A stretch of 14,058 nucleotides of DNA from Synergistaceae bacterium (GCA_009784305.1 WRBZ01000007.1:1-14058); one strand, 5' to 3'. Positions 1 through 6,617 are shown, numbered from the stretch's first letter. Notes: generated from the sequence alone by a model not told the origin. Made by a program: numbers and translations.

Positions 1-2
1 CG

Positions 3-95
3 CTGCTCATATTTGTCATCAATGCCGCTGTGAAACTTTGGCAGAGTATGGGCAGTAATGTCACAAAAGTATTGGTGAGTGAGAACACGGAATAA
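3..95 (+). CDS. C-terminal end of an unidentified protein (5' truncated by window edge)
   Basis: A reading frame is open from base 3 to a TAA at 93-95 and encodes 30 residues. It begins with a hydrophobic stretch (LLIFVINAAVKLW) and ends with a short polar tail (SENTE). This looks like the last membrane helix and cytoplasmic tail of an integral membrane protein, for example a transporter permease, but the fragment is too short to name a family. The frame is the only one of the three plus-strand frames here with a plausible protein-like composition. The same frame continues past the stop as a second short open stretch that ends in the ribosome-binding region of the next gene. The call rests on composition alone. 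Confidence 0.35.
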   Translation: MLIFVINAAVKLWQSMGSNVTKVLVSENTE

Positions 96-197
96 ATAGC
101 CGCAACGTTAATTGATCTTAATATGCTGAAAGTAAATGGGCGGCTGCCGCTGATGGATAACAACTGGACTTTACCCGCACAAATTGACATATTAGAT

Positions 198-204
198 GAG
201 AGGT
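198..204 (+). promoter_or_regulatory. Shine-Dalgarno site that sets the start of the ATPase-nuclease gene
   Basis: GAGAGGT lies six bases before the ATG at 211. An in-frame ATG at 196 overlaps this site and has no purine-rich site of its own, so 211 is the better start. Confidence 0.7.
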
Positions 205-210
205 AAAAAT

Positions 211-1839
211 ATGTACGCACCCAAGATAGATAAATTCTTCAATACAGCAGGGCCTGCACAGACAGACATACACTATACACTGGACCCATTGCGGCGTATT
301 AATTATAAGGAAATTTCGCAACTGATAAAACAGCGCAGTTACTTTGTCCTTCACGCTCCGAGGCAAACGGGGAAAACAACATCGTTACTGGCGATGGTGA
401 AGGAAATAAACGAGGAAGGCACATATCACTGCGCTTATATCAATGTAGAAACCGCGCAAGTAGCGCGTAATGATGTTGAAGCAGGGATGAAAGCAATCCT
501 GTTCGCCTTTGCTAGCGCTGCGGAAGAGTTTTTGGGGATAACGAAACCAAGAGAGCTTATTTTACCGCTTATTGACCAAGCCGGTGGGTATGGAGCATTC
601 AAGGGAATGCTTGAGGAATTCTGCAAAGGCCTTGATAAACATCTTGTGCTTTTCATCGACGAGATTGACGCGCTTATTGGCGATACACTGGTATCCGTAT
701 TGCGGCAATTACGTGATTGTTACGCCAAACGTCCGCAACTTGCCCCTATTTCCGTCATACTTTGCGGAGTGCGCGACATCCGTGACTATCGCATCCATAG
801 GTCGGACGGGGAAATCATCACAGGAGGCAGTTGTTTTAACGTAAAAGCGGAATCTTTACGTTTAGGAAATTTTTCTCAGGATGATATCCGCGAACTTTAT
901 CTTCAGCACACTGAAGCAACGGGACAAGTTTTTGAGGAGAACATCTTTCCTAAAGTCTGGGAATTGACGCATGGACAGCCATGGCTGGTTAACGCTCTGG
1001 CATATCAGGCGACATTTAAAATACCAGGAGGGCGAGACCGAAGCAACCCAATAATCCTTAACATGATAGAAGAAGCCGCGAATCAGCTTATCATATCCCG
1101 GGCAACGCATTTGGATCAACTCACGGATAAATTGAGGGAACTGCGGGTACATAGCGTTCTTGCGGCGGTTATTGCCGGAGAAACCTGGACTAATAAGCCT
1201 GCGCTGGACGACCTGCAATATGTAATTGATATTGGCCTTCTTCGCAATGAGGATGGAAACTACGTTATTTCAAATGGCATTTATCGCGAGGTTATTCCGA
1301 GAGAACTTTCCTGGGTGATGGAAGTTGGGATGACTTCCCGCCCCACACAGCCATGGTATGTTGAGCCGAACGGAAAGCTCAACATGAGTAAACTTCTACG
1401 TGAATTTCAGCAGTTTTTCCGTGAAAACTCGGAAAGCTGGCTGGAACGATTCGATTACAAGGAAGCAGGATTTCAGTTACTGCTTCAAGCATTCTTACAA
1501 CGTATAGTGAACGGCGGCGGTTATATCGACCGTGAATATGCGCTCGGGCTCGGGCGCGTAGACCTTCTGGCCCGCTGGCGATATCCAAGAGACACTGCAA
1601 GAGGAGAACAAAAGGAACAGCGGATTGTATTAGAACTGAAGACAATCCGAGAAAAATCATCCGTTGACCGTGTTTTGTCCGAAGGTCTTGAGCAGACAGC
1701 TCGCTACGCAGCGCAAAGCAACGCAGCGGAAGCTCACCTCATCATATGCGATGAACGGCCGGGGCAGTGTTGGGACGGAAAAATCTACGAGCGCTCCGAA
1801 CGCAGCGGAGATTTTGAGATTAAGATTTGGGGGATATAA
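211..1839 (+). CDS. AAA-like ATPase with C-terminal PD-(D/E)XK nuclease-like domain
   Basis: A 542-residue protein of the AAA-like ATPase family that carries a PD-(D/E)XK nuclease fold at its C terminus. The N terminus has the FFNTAGP...HYTLDPL lead-in typical of this group, then a Walker A (APRQTGKTT, residues about 49-57) and a Walker B (VLFIDEIDAL, about 146-155). An ILCGVRDIRDYRI segment (about 183-195) follows, where such proteins place sensor or arginine-finger elements. A winged-helix-like linker spans about 310-370. The C terminus shows a REYALGLGRVD motif (Asp about 451), then VLELK (Glu 475, Lys 477) and a downstream Gln (about 495), the D-ExK-Q layout of this nuclease superfamily. 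All key residues are present, so it looks intact. The biological role is unknown; related proteins are often scattered and multicopy in genomes, which fits a mobile or defence role (inference). It lies alone on the plus strand and is followed by its own terminator. Confidence 0.8.
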   Translation: MYAPKIDKFFNTAGPAQTDIHYTLDPLRRINYKEISQLIKQRSYFVLHAPRQTGKTTSLLAMVKEINEEGTYHCAYINVETAQVARNDVEAGMKAILFAFASAAEEFLGITKPRELILPLIDQAGGYGAFKGMLEEFCKGLDKHLVLFIDEIDALIGDTLVSVLRQLRDCYAKRPQLAPISVILCGVRDIRDYRIHRSDGEIITGGSCFNVKAESLRLGNFSQDDIRELYLQHTEATGQVFEENIFPKVWELTHGQPWLVNALAYQATFKIPGGRDRSNPIILNMIEEAANQLIISRATHLDQLTDKLRELRVHSVLAAVIAGETWTNKPALDDLQYVIDIGLLRNEDGNYVISNGIYREVIPRELSWVMEVGMTSRPTQPWYVEPNGKLNMSKLLREFQQFFRENSESWLERFDYKEAGFQLLLQAFLQRIVNGGGYIDREYALGLGRVDLLARWRYPRDTARGEQKEQRIVLELKTIREKSSVDRVLSEGLEQTARYAAQSNAAEAHLIICDERPGQCWDGKIYERSERSGDFEIKIWGI

Positions 1840-1909
1840 AAGAACAGTTGCTGCTTGCCCGCCCACTTTGGAAAGAGGGAACCTCGGAGGGGCGAGGAAA
1901 GTTCTTCAT

Positions 1910-1955
1910 CTTTGCGGCATGCTCGTGCTGTAACGCGAGCAAGCCGCAAAGTTTT
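1910..1955 (+). terminator. Intrinsic terminator of the ATPase-nuclease gene
   Basis: An 18-bp stem (1910-1927 with 1934-1951) carries one A-A mismatch and one G-T wobble, closes a six-base loop (CTGTAA), and is followed directly by TTTT then CATTT. It lies about 70 bases after the ATPase stop codon in the correct orientation. The reverse strand lacks a T-run, so it acts on plus-strand transcripts. Confidence 0.8.
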
Positions 1956-2174
1956 CATTTCAGGCAGCGTACTCGAAACACGGGGCAGAGTGCAAAATAA
2001 TCAAAAAGTACACTTCATAGAATCAGTGTTTTCAATCTGATAGTTTCAAGGTACTTGGTCATTTTTGACCCCATCTACCATGAAATCACATTAATGGATA
2101 TTAGGCGCTCGGAGAATTAAGTTCCGCTGTGCAGGAAATTATACTTGCTAATAACAATCATTTACTTCCTCACT

Positions 2175-2212
2175 TTAGCGGTATCTATGTGTTATTGCAT
2201 AGATACCGCTAA
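2175..2212. repeat. Perfect 15-bp inverted repeat (hairpin with 8-base loop)
   Basis: The arms 2175-2189 (TTAGCGGTATCTATG) and 2198-2212 are exact reverse complements around the loop TGTTATTG. Neither strand has a T-run after the stem, so it is not a standard intrinsic terminator. It could be an operator, an RNA stem, or the end of a small mobile element. It stands alone between 1956 and 2313. Confidence 0.75.
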
Positions 2213-2313
2213 TGTTGATATGGATATTGTAAAAATGGATAAAGCCAATCTCAGGACAGGAAGTTTTTTGACTTTACGAGCCGCATCTTTTTGCTTGTGC
2301 CCTTTAGGGTACG

Positions 2314-2485
2314 GCGCGGCAATCCAGCGCTTTTTTGCTTTTATCTTTATTTTTTGTTTCACAGAAATCCAGTTTCACAGTAAGAATAAGAGATTTCTAT
2401 TGTGAACCTGTAAAGACAGAAGCAAAAGGTTTTCTATTGTGAACCTTGTAAAAAAAGCAAAAACTAAAGCACTGGATCGCCACGC
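2314..2485. repeat. Long imperfect inverted repeat, possible MITE-like element
   Basis: The left end 2314-2333 (GCGCGGCAATCCAGCGCTTT) matches the reverse complement of 2466-2485 at 17 of 20 bases. Going inward, both arms continue in the same order: a T-rich tract with TTTGCTTTT, then GTTTCACAG (left, 2356-2364) against GGTTCACAATAGAAA (right, reverse complement of 2431-2445). A second inner pair follows, GTTTCACAG at 2372-2380 against the reverse complement of 2394-2407. Arms of about 55 bases around a centre of about 65 bases suggest a hairpin-forming non-autonomous element. No target-site duplication was established. Confidence 0.55.
2394..2446. repeat. Pair of 16-bp direct repeats
   Basis: TTTCTATTGTGAACCT occurs at 2394-2409 and again at 2431-2446, 37 bases apart, followed by GTAAA and TGTAAA respectively. 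The left half of the same element carries two copies of GTTTCACAG (2356-2364 and 2372-2380), which approximates the inverse of TTGTGAAC. The set forms nested direct and inverted repeats. Confidence 0.65.
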
Positions 2486-2636
2486 TGCATGAAGCCGCAG
2501 CTGATGGAGAAACTAAGCGACTCGCACAGCTCACTTTATTCGCTGGCTCCCTGCTTATCGCGAAGACGTGAAGGCAAGGTTCATTCTGCGTGGTGCGCGT
2601 AGTGCATGGGGACTGGATTGCTTCCCGCCACGCTGC
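2471..2636. repeat. Two related repeat units (ACTGGAT...GCCACGCTGC)
   Basis: Copy one is ACTGGAT (2471-2477), one base, then GCCACGCTGC (2479-2488). Copy two is ACTGGAT (2612-2618), eight bases, then GCCACGCTGC (2627-2636). Similar tails follow each (GCGAAGACGTGA near 2560 and GCAAAGACGTAA near 2660). Copy one also forms the right end of the long inverted repeat. This resembles the dispersed extragenic palindromic-type repeats seen in many bacterial genomes; family membership cannot be tested here. Confidence 0.45.
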
Positions 2637-2722
2637 GCTCGCGGCTAAAGGCGCGCGTGCAAAGACGTAAGTGACAATGTTTTTCCTGCTATACTTAACT
2701 GCGGAGTTTGAGATACAACCAT

Positions 2723-2751
2723 AAAAAAATGCCGGAATATAGGCTCCGGCA
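2723..2751 (-). terminator. Intrinsic terminator of the flagellar operon
   Basis: On the minus strand a 7-bp perfect stem (TGCCGGA 2745-2751 with 2730-2736, loop of eight) is followed by seven T residues (2729-2723). It lies about 50 bases beyond the flgD stop codon, so the transcript ends after flgD. Confidence 0.88.
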
Positions 2752-2801
2752 ATTATCTTTTCACTGTATGCTGTTTTATTTCTTATTTGTATATTCTACT
2801 G

Positions 2802-3218
2802 CTATGCCACTCCAATAACCTGCTCTAACCTAATATCTCCCTTGTCCGTTTCGAGAATAATCCCTTCTTTCGGATCAAACCAAACAGCTTGAACTAAAGC
2901 CGCCATCTCTATTCCAGGCAATGATGGGTCTCCGCTATCCTGATAAAACGCAACCACCCTGCCTATATAGCTTACAGCAAGCGTTTGGTTCGTAACAGCC
3001 ATTTTCTCCAACTGTTTCGTCATGTTGACCATTTGCTCAAGGGAGCTGAATTGCGCCATCTGAGCCATAAAATCGCGATCATCCATAGGATTTGTCGGAT
3101 CCTGATTTGCAAGTTGCGTTACGAGCAGCCTTAAAAAAGCATCTTTATCCAAATCCTGCTTAATCTCCCGCTGCACTTGCGGGATAAAATAAGAACCATC
3201 TACTCGAGTTACTGCCAT
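2802..3218 (-). CDS. flgD: Flagellar hook assembly (hook cap) protein FlgD
   Basis: FlgD forms the scaffold cap at the growing hook and is needed for FlgE polymerisation. It is itself exported by the flagellar type III apparatus. The 138 residues carry the hallmark N-terminal segment around residues 24-70: LDKDAFLRLLVTQLANQDP, then NPMDD, then a MAQFSSLEQMVNM stretch. The length matches the short form seen in Bacillus (about 140 residues) rather than the roughly 230-residue enterobacterial form with a full C-terminal Ig/tudor region. The ATG at 3218 is preceded by a strong AAGGAGGAG site (3226-3234). It is the last gene before the operon terminator; flgE, the usual next gene, does not follow. 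Confidence 0.93.
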   Translation of the reverse strand: MAVTRVDGSYFIPQVQREIKQDLDKDAFLRLLVTQLANQDPTNPMDDRDFMAQMAQFSSLEQMVNMTKQLEKMAVTNQTLAVSYIGRVVAFYQDSGDPSLPGIEMAALVQAVWFDPKEGIILETDKGDIRLEQVIGVA

Positions 3219-3279
3219 TATAAATCTCCTCCTTCACAAAAGCGGCTCTTAAAGAAATGTTTGCGCTAATGTTTTATAA

Positions 3280-3300
3280 CTCTCAACTCTCCACTCTCAA
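3280..3300. repeat. Three tandem 7-bp repeats in the fliK-flgD gap
   Basis: CTCTCAA, CTCTCCA and CTCTCAA occur head to tail (3280-3286, 3287-3293, 3294-3300), inside the 88-base gap between fliK and flgD. In the mRNA they read TTGAGAG, TGGAGAG, TTGAGAG. The array may be a slippage-prone simple repeat; no function is visible. Confidence 0.6.
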
Positions 3301-3306
3301 CGGTGC

Positions 3307-4818
3307 TTAAGCTATCCAGTGAAGCAGCCCTTTTCTCAGATCAACCCTGAAAGCTTCAATTCTTTCAGCTTCGCTTTCTTCTTCCTCCGCTGCTCCCAAA
3401 CGCGTTTTTCTGGATTTATTATTAGATGCCTGGTCGCGCGAATTGCCTTTATCCTGCTGAATATCCACTGTAACCTCAGCCAATTTGACCCCAATCTGTT
3501 CAAGGTTTTGCTTGAGCTGGTTTATGTGATCCTCAACCAACATTTTGACCTGCTCATTACTGACCTTGAGAATAGTCTCAATTCCATTATCGGTAGAAAT
3601 GATCTCAATATTTACTCTTCCAAGCGCAGGAGGATCAATAATAAGGGTAGCCTTGGTAAGCCCTCCTGTATGGATAAACCTGACAACATTTTTAAGGCCT
3701 TCGGAAAAAGCTGAAGGTCCCCTGTTAACGAGATCCATTTGTTGAGGCTGAAGTTTAGGAGAACTATCGCTTATCATAGAACGCTCTTCCAAGACTTTAT
3801 GCATAAAATTCTGGAATTCATGGCGATTTGTTGTTATATCTTTATCTAAATCTATTTCCAAATCACTTGCAGGAACAGCCGTTTCTTTATGAGCAGCCTT
3901 ATGATCTGAATCATAGCCTTTATTATTCGATTGTTTCTCATCATGGTTAGTTAAGTTATCCACATTTGAAGATTTTAGAGCTTCGCCTTTATCTATATCA
4001 AAACCAGACTTGCCCACTTGTTCTCCGGTTTCCTTCATCTCAGTTTTTATTTGAGCCTTGTTAGCCGGCAACTCTGCAACTTTCTCATCCGAAACTTCAT
4101 CTGCAGCATTTGATTCATTTGCCGCTTTTAAATCTTTATGATCTTTTATTCCATCTTTTATCTCCGTTTTTAAGTCCATTGCTAAATTTTGATTTTTTAA
4201 AGCTTCATCCATTTTCGAATCAAAAGCAGATTTATCCATGTTCAATTTATTGTGGCTGTTAACATTTTTCTCATTATCAGACAGCAATTTGTCAGCATTA
4301 TCAAGTTCATCGCCATCTTCAGGGTAAAAGGATCGCTGCTCCGGGTTAATCTCTGTGATTGGCATAGATTTACCGCTTATTTCCGGCAGGGTAACATCCG
4401 TTATTAATCTATGGTTTAATGCATACAAACCAACTTCTACAGGCTTCAAATCATCATTCTCATCTGAAGTCATAACTTCACCAGATTCACCTTCATTTTT
4501 ATCGATAACGTCAATTAATGATTGAAAATTAACGATAAAAAAATCCTCACTCTTATTAAGAATTGTTTTCTCTTTTTGAGATACATCTTCAGCGGAAGGA
4601 ACCACCTTTTCATTGTAAGCCCCCTTTTCAAACGGAGCATCTGTAGGGCGGGGGGTTGCATTTTCTGATAAGTCAGATTTTGCTGCTAAAGAATCGTTCT
4701 CCATCATTAAAAAACTTGCAAATTCTTTGTCAGAACTTTGGGAGTCCCGGCTCTTTGATTCCTTTGCCTTACTCTGGTTGTTGCTTGCAACTAATAAATC
4801 ATTTGCCATCTGTATCAT
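3307..4818 (-). CDS. fliK: Flagellar hook-length control protein FliK
   Basis: FliK acts as the secreted ruler that ends hook growth by switching export specificity at FlhB. The 503-residue protein has a long N-terminal and middle region (about residues 1-370) rich in Lys, Asp, Glu, Asn and Ser, likely disordered, as is usual for the ruler part. The conserved C-terminal hook-length domain lies at about 378-455 and contains ATLIIDPPALGRVNIEI, then an NQLKQNLEQIGVKLAEVTVDI segment. A charged tail follows, rich in Glu and Arg and ending HWIA. The call rests on that C-terminal domain and on position between motE-like and flgD genes. The ATG at 4818 was chosen because GAGAGTG lies close upstream; an in-frame ATG at 4809 is a poorer alternative. 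It starts 13 bases after the preceding gene's stop. Confidence 0.9.
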   Translation of the reverse strand: MIQMANDLLVASNNQSKAKESKSRDSQSSDKEFASFLMMENDSLAAKSDLSENATPRPTDAPFEKGAYNEKVVPSAEDVSQKEKTILNKSEDFFIVNFQSLIDVIDKNEGESGEVMTSDENDDLKPVEVGLYALNHRLITDVTLPEISGKSMPITEINPEQRSFYPEDGDELDNADKLLSDNEKNVNSHNKLNMDKSAFDSKMDEALKNQNLAMDLKTEIKDGIKDHKDLKAANESNAADEVSDEKVAELPANKAQIKTEMKETGEQVGKSGFDIDKGEALKSSNVDNLTNHDEKQSNNKGYDSDHKAAHKETAVPASDLEIDLDKDITTNRHEFQNFMHKVLEERSMISDSSPKLQPQQMDLVNRGPSAFSEGLKNVVRFIHTGGLTKATLIIDPPALGRVNIEIISTDNGIETILKVSNEQVKMLVEDHINQLKQNLEQIGVKLAEVTVDIQQDKGNSRDQASNNKSRKTRLGAAEEEESEAERIEAFRVDLRKGLLHWIA

Positions 4819-4831
4819 TTATATCACTCTC

Positions 4832-5524
4832 TTATTGAGGAGGATTAGCAAGGTTTTCAGTTAATCTTGCTGCTCTTCTGGGGTCCATTCTTGATAGTAT
4901 CGAAGCTCGCGCGTCATGTGGTAGATTCTTCATCAGCTCTACCGCTAAATGATCGGGGAGTTGAGCCATTATTTGCGCTGACCTGCGGGGAGATATTTCT
5001 TGATATGTACCGGTCAATTCCTTTATCAATGCTTCCTCTTCAGGAGTAGCTTCGTTTCTGATCTTTATATCGCTTTCTTTTGCCAATAATTCGGCCTCTT
5101 TCTTGTCTATTCTCTGCTGCTTTGCCGCGATATCGCCTGATGATGATTCCAATTGAGTAACCTTCTCCAGCAATCCTCTTTCCTTCGCGTCAAGCCTCTC
5201 CTGCCATTGTTTTAGTTCCAGTTTACGGCGTTCTTCTACAGTTAATGTATAAACTTCAGGGATCTCAAGATGACCCTTAAGATAGTCCCCAATAAATGGA
5301 ATTTTTGGAACAACAGTCCAAATGAATGGGCGAACATCAATAATTCCGCTGTTATGTAGCCCAGTGATGAGACCAGCTAACAGCAGGGTAAAGAATAAAA
5401 AATATTTGAGTTTGCGCCTTTTTTTCGTCTCTTTAGGAGTTGAAGCAACTGCTGCCGGCAAAGCTAACTCGTCGCCATCTTCTTCTGTTACGCTTCTCCT
5501 CTTTCTTCCTTCGTCTGCCGGCAT
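4832..5524 (-). CDS. MotE/YlxF-like flagellar membrane protein with coiled coil
   Basis: This 230-residue protein occupies the place of ylxF in the Bacillus fla/che operon. It has a charged cytoplasmic N terminus (about 1-39, KKRRKLK just before the membrane), one transmembrane helix (about 40-57), a coiled coil rich in Glu, Lys and Leu (about 95-145), and a C-terminal helical domain (about 165-225) with YQEISPRRSAQIMAQLP and RMDPRRAARLTENL. That last part resembles the MgtE N-terminal domain found in MotE-type proteins. MotE of Helicobacter is a chaperone for the MotC stator scaffold, and a stator or motor role is a reasonable inference here. The ATG at 5524 follows a G-rich ribosome-binding site (AGGGGGGAA). 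It starts 11 bases after the transglycosylase stop. Confidence 0.75.
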   Translation of the reverse strand: MPADEGRKRRSVTEEDGDELALPAAVASTPKETKKRRKLKYFLFFTLLLAGLITGLHNSGIIDVRPFIWTVVPKIPFIGDYLKGHLEIPEVYTLTVEERRKLELKQWQERLDAKERGLLEKVTQLESSSGDIAAKQQRIDKKEAELLAKESDIKIRNEATPEEEALIKELTGTYQEISPRRSAQIMAQLPDHLAVELMKNLPHDARASILSRMDPRRAARLTENLANPPQ

Positions 5525-5535
5525 TCTATTCCCCC

Positions 5536-6156
5536 CTATTCATCCGATAGCATAGCCATTATTTTCTTTACATAGTTTTGAGTTTCTGCAAAAGGAGGAA
5601 TTCCATTATATTGATCTACTCTCCCTGGACCTGCGTTATACCCCGCAAGCATTTTTTCAATGTCCCCATTAAATTTATCGGACAATTGGGATAGATATTT
5701 TACCCCTCCCCGAATATTCTGTTCAGGGTCCCAAGCATCATTTACACCAAGCATTTTGGCAGTCTGGGGCATAAGCTGCATTAAGCCCATCGCTCCTTTG
5801 CGTGATAGAGCGTTCGGATTATTTGCCGATTCCACTTTGATAACTGCGCGGATTAAGTCTTCATTCACTCCATATTCCTTGGAATAACGCGAAATATATT
5901 TATCCCAATCGGTCTTATTCATTGTTTTTCTTGTGCCGGGTATTCTCGCGTCGCTTGGATCATCAATACTCAAGAAAGGTAAATCATTACTCCTGTTGAC
6001 CTTTTTTACTTCTTCTTCGAATAAATCAACAAAACGCTCCTTTTTTACCTTGTTTAGGTCTGAGCTATTCTCAATTCCAGAAAATGAACGCCCCTTCCGC
6101 TCTATTTCTTCAATACGCCCAAGGACTAAACTCATGTTTATTAAACTCGGTTTCAT
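5536..6156 (-). CDS. Lytic transglycosylase (SLT domain), flagellum-associated
   Basis: This 206-residue enzyme is predicted to cleave the glycan strand of peptidoglycan to let the flagellar rod pass. The catalytic SLT domain covers about residues 83-204. The catalytic Glu is Glu109 in AVIKVESANNP; GAMGLMQLMPQTAKMLGV (121-138) and AGYNAGPG (171-178) are the other family signatures. The first 80 residues are a linker-like region with no signal peptide or membrane helix, so export through the flagellar type III apparatus is possible (inference). It starts in an ATGA overlap with the fliJ stop and has a GGAGGGG site upstream. It may replace the muramidase role of FlgJ or SltF. The Bacillus subtilis operon has no enzyme at this position. 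Confidence 0.88.
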   Translation of the reverse strand: MKPSLINMSLVLGRIEEIERKGRSFSGIENSSDLNKVKKERFVDLFEEEVKKVNRSNDLPFLSIDDPSDARIPGTRKTMNKTDWDKYISRYSKEYGVNEDLIRAVIKVESANNPNALSRKGAMGLMQLMPQTAKMLGVNDAWDPEQNIRGGVKYLSQLSDKFNGDIEKMLAGYNAGPGRVDQYNGIPPFAETQNYVKKIMAMLSDE

Positions 6157-6617
6157 TGCGCCCCTCCATTTTGTAATTTATGAGTAAAACGTATTGATGC
6201 CACGTCATCAATTTCCTGTTGTTCCATATGTAAAGTTTCCGTATTCCATGAATTAACCAAATTATCAATGTGTTTATCCATTATCTTTACATCCTTGTGT
6301 TTTTCCAATAGTCTGATTTCAGTTTCAGTTATCTTGTTACGTACTGCGTTCAAAGAAATGGATTCTTTTTTTATATCCTTTTCTATAACGTCCACAACCT
6401 GGCGATGGAACCATATCTCCTGAGTAGACATAACAGCTCCATCGCTTACAGTTGAAAAGTTATCGTAAGCTGTTTTCTTCTCTGTATTTAAAAATGATAG
6501 TTTTTCCACTATTCCTTCTTCTTCATTTCTCTCATCACGAAGTCGAATCTGTTCTTCTTCCCGAAATTTTAACCTTGTCTTTAGAATGCGGTTAAACCGG
6601 TTTATTTTGTGAAACAT
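6153..6617 (-). CDS. fliJ: Flagellar export protein FliJ
   Basis: FliJ is the coiled-coil stalk of the flagellar export ATPase complex and links the FliI ring to FlhA while escorting late chaperones. The 154-residue protein is almost wholly charged and helical. Its N terminus (FNRILKTRLKFREEEQIRL) fits the FliJ pattern, and a long coiled coil extends to the C terminus. FliJ sequences diverge strongly, so the call depends partly on position directly after fliI. The ATG at 6617 follows AGGAGG by about eleven bases. The stop overlaps the start of the transglycosylase gene by four bases. Confidence 0.8.
   Translation of the reverse strand: MFHKINRFNRILKTRLKFREEEQIRLRDERNEEEGIVEKLSFLNTEKKTAYDNFSTVSDGAVMSTQEIWFHRQVVDVIEKDIKKESISLNAVRNKITETEIRLLEKHKDVKIMDKHIDNLVNSWNTETLHMEQQEIDDVASIRFTHKLQNGGAQ

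Larger units (their letters stand above)
1840..2801. other. Gene-free, repeat-rich intergenic region between convergent transcripts
   Basis: No convincing coding sequence was found in this stretch of about 960 bases. The few open frames are short, lack a good ribosome-binding site, or run through hairpins. The region holds the ATPase terminator (1910-1955), a perfect inverted repeat (2175-2212), a long imperfect inverted repeat (2314-2485), a 16-bp direct repeat (2394-2409 and 2431-2446), two related repeat units starting at 2471 and 2612, and the flagellar operon terminator (2723-2751). No clear feature is visible in 1956-2174. The density of repeats suggests decayed or small non-autonomous mobile elements (inference). 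Confidence 0.6.

Noticed and set aside
184..212. TTGACA (184-189) as a -35 box for the ATPase gene
   Set aside because: At normal spacing the -10 would fall on the start codon (207-212, AAATAT), so transcription would begin inside the gene.
1894..1904. GAGGAAAGTTC, similar to a conserved segment of RNase P RNA (GAGGAAAGTCC)
   Set aside because: Only a short motif is shared, and none of the other conserved RNase P segments occur around it.
1855..2040. 61-codon open frame covering the ATPase terminator
   Set aside because: It is encoded across a strong terminator hairpin and has no protein-like features.
2057..2070. GGTCA-TTTT-TGACC small palindrome
   Set aside because: A 5-bp stem with a 4-base loop is expected by chance at this length and has no T-run after it.
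2145..2405. 86-codon plus-strand open frame in the intergenic region
   Set aside because: It starts at TTG without a clear ribosome-binding site, runs through the perfect inverted repeat and part of the long inverted repeat, and shows no recognisable family.
2356..2446. CRISPR-like array from repeated GTTTCACAG / TTGTGAAC motifs
   Set aside because: The repeats are short, few, in both orientations and irregularly spaced, and no cas gene is present.
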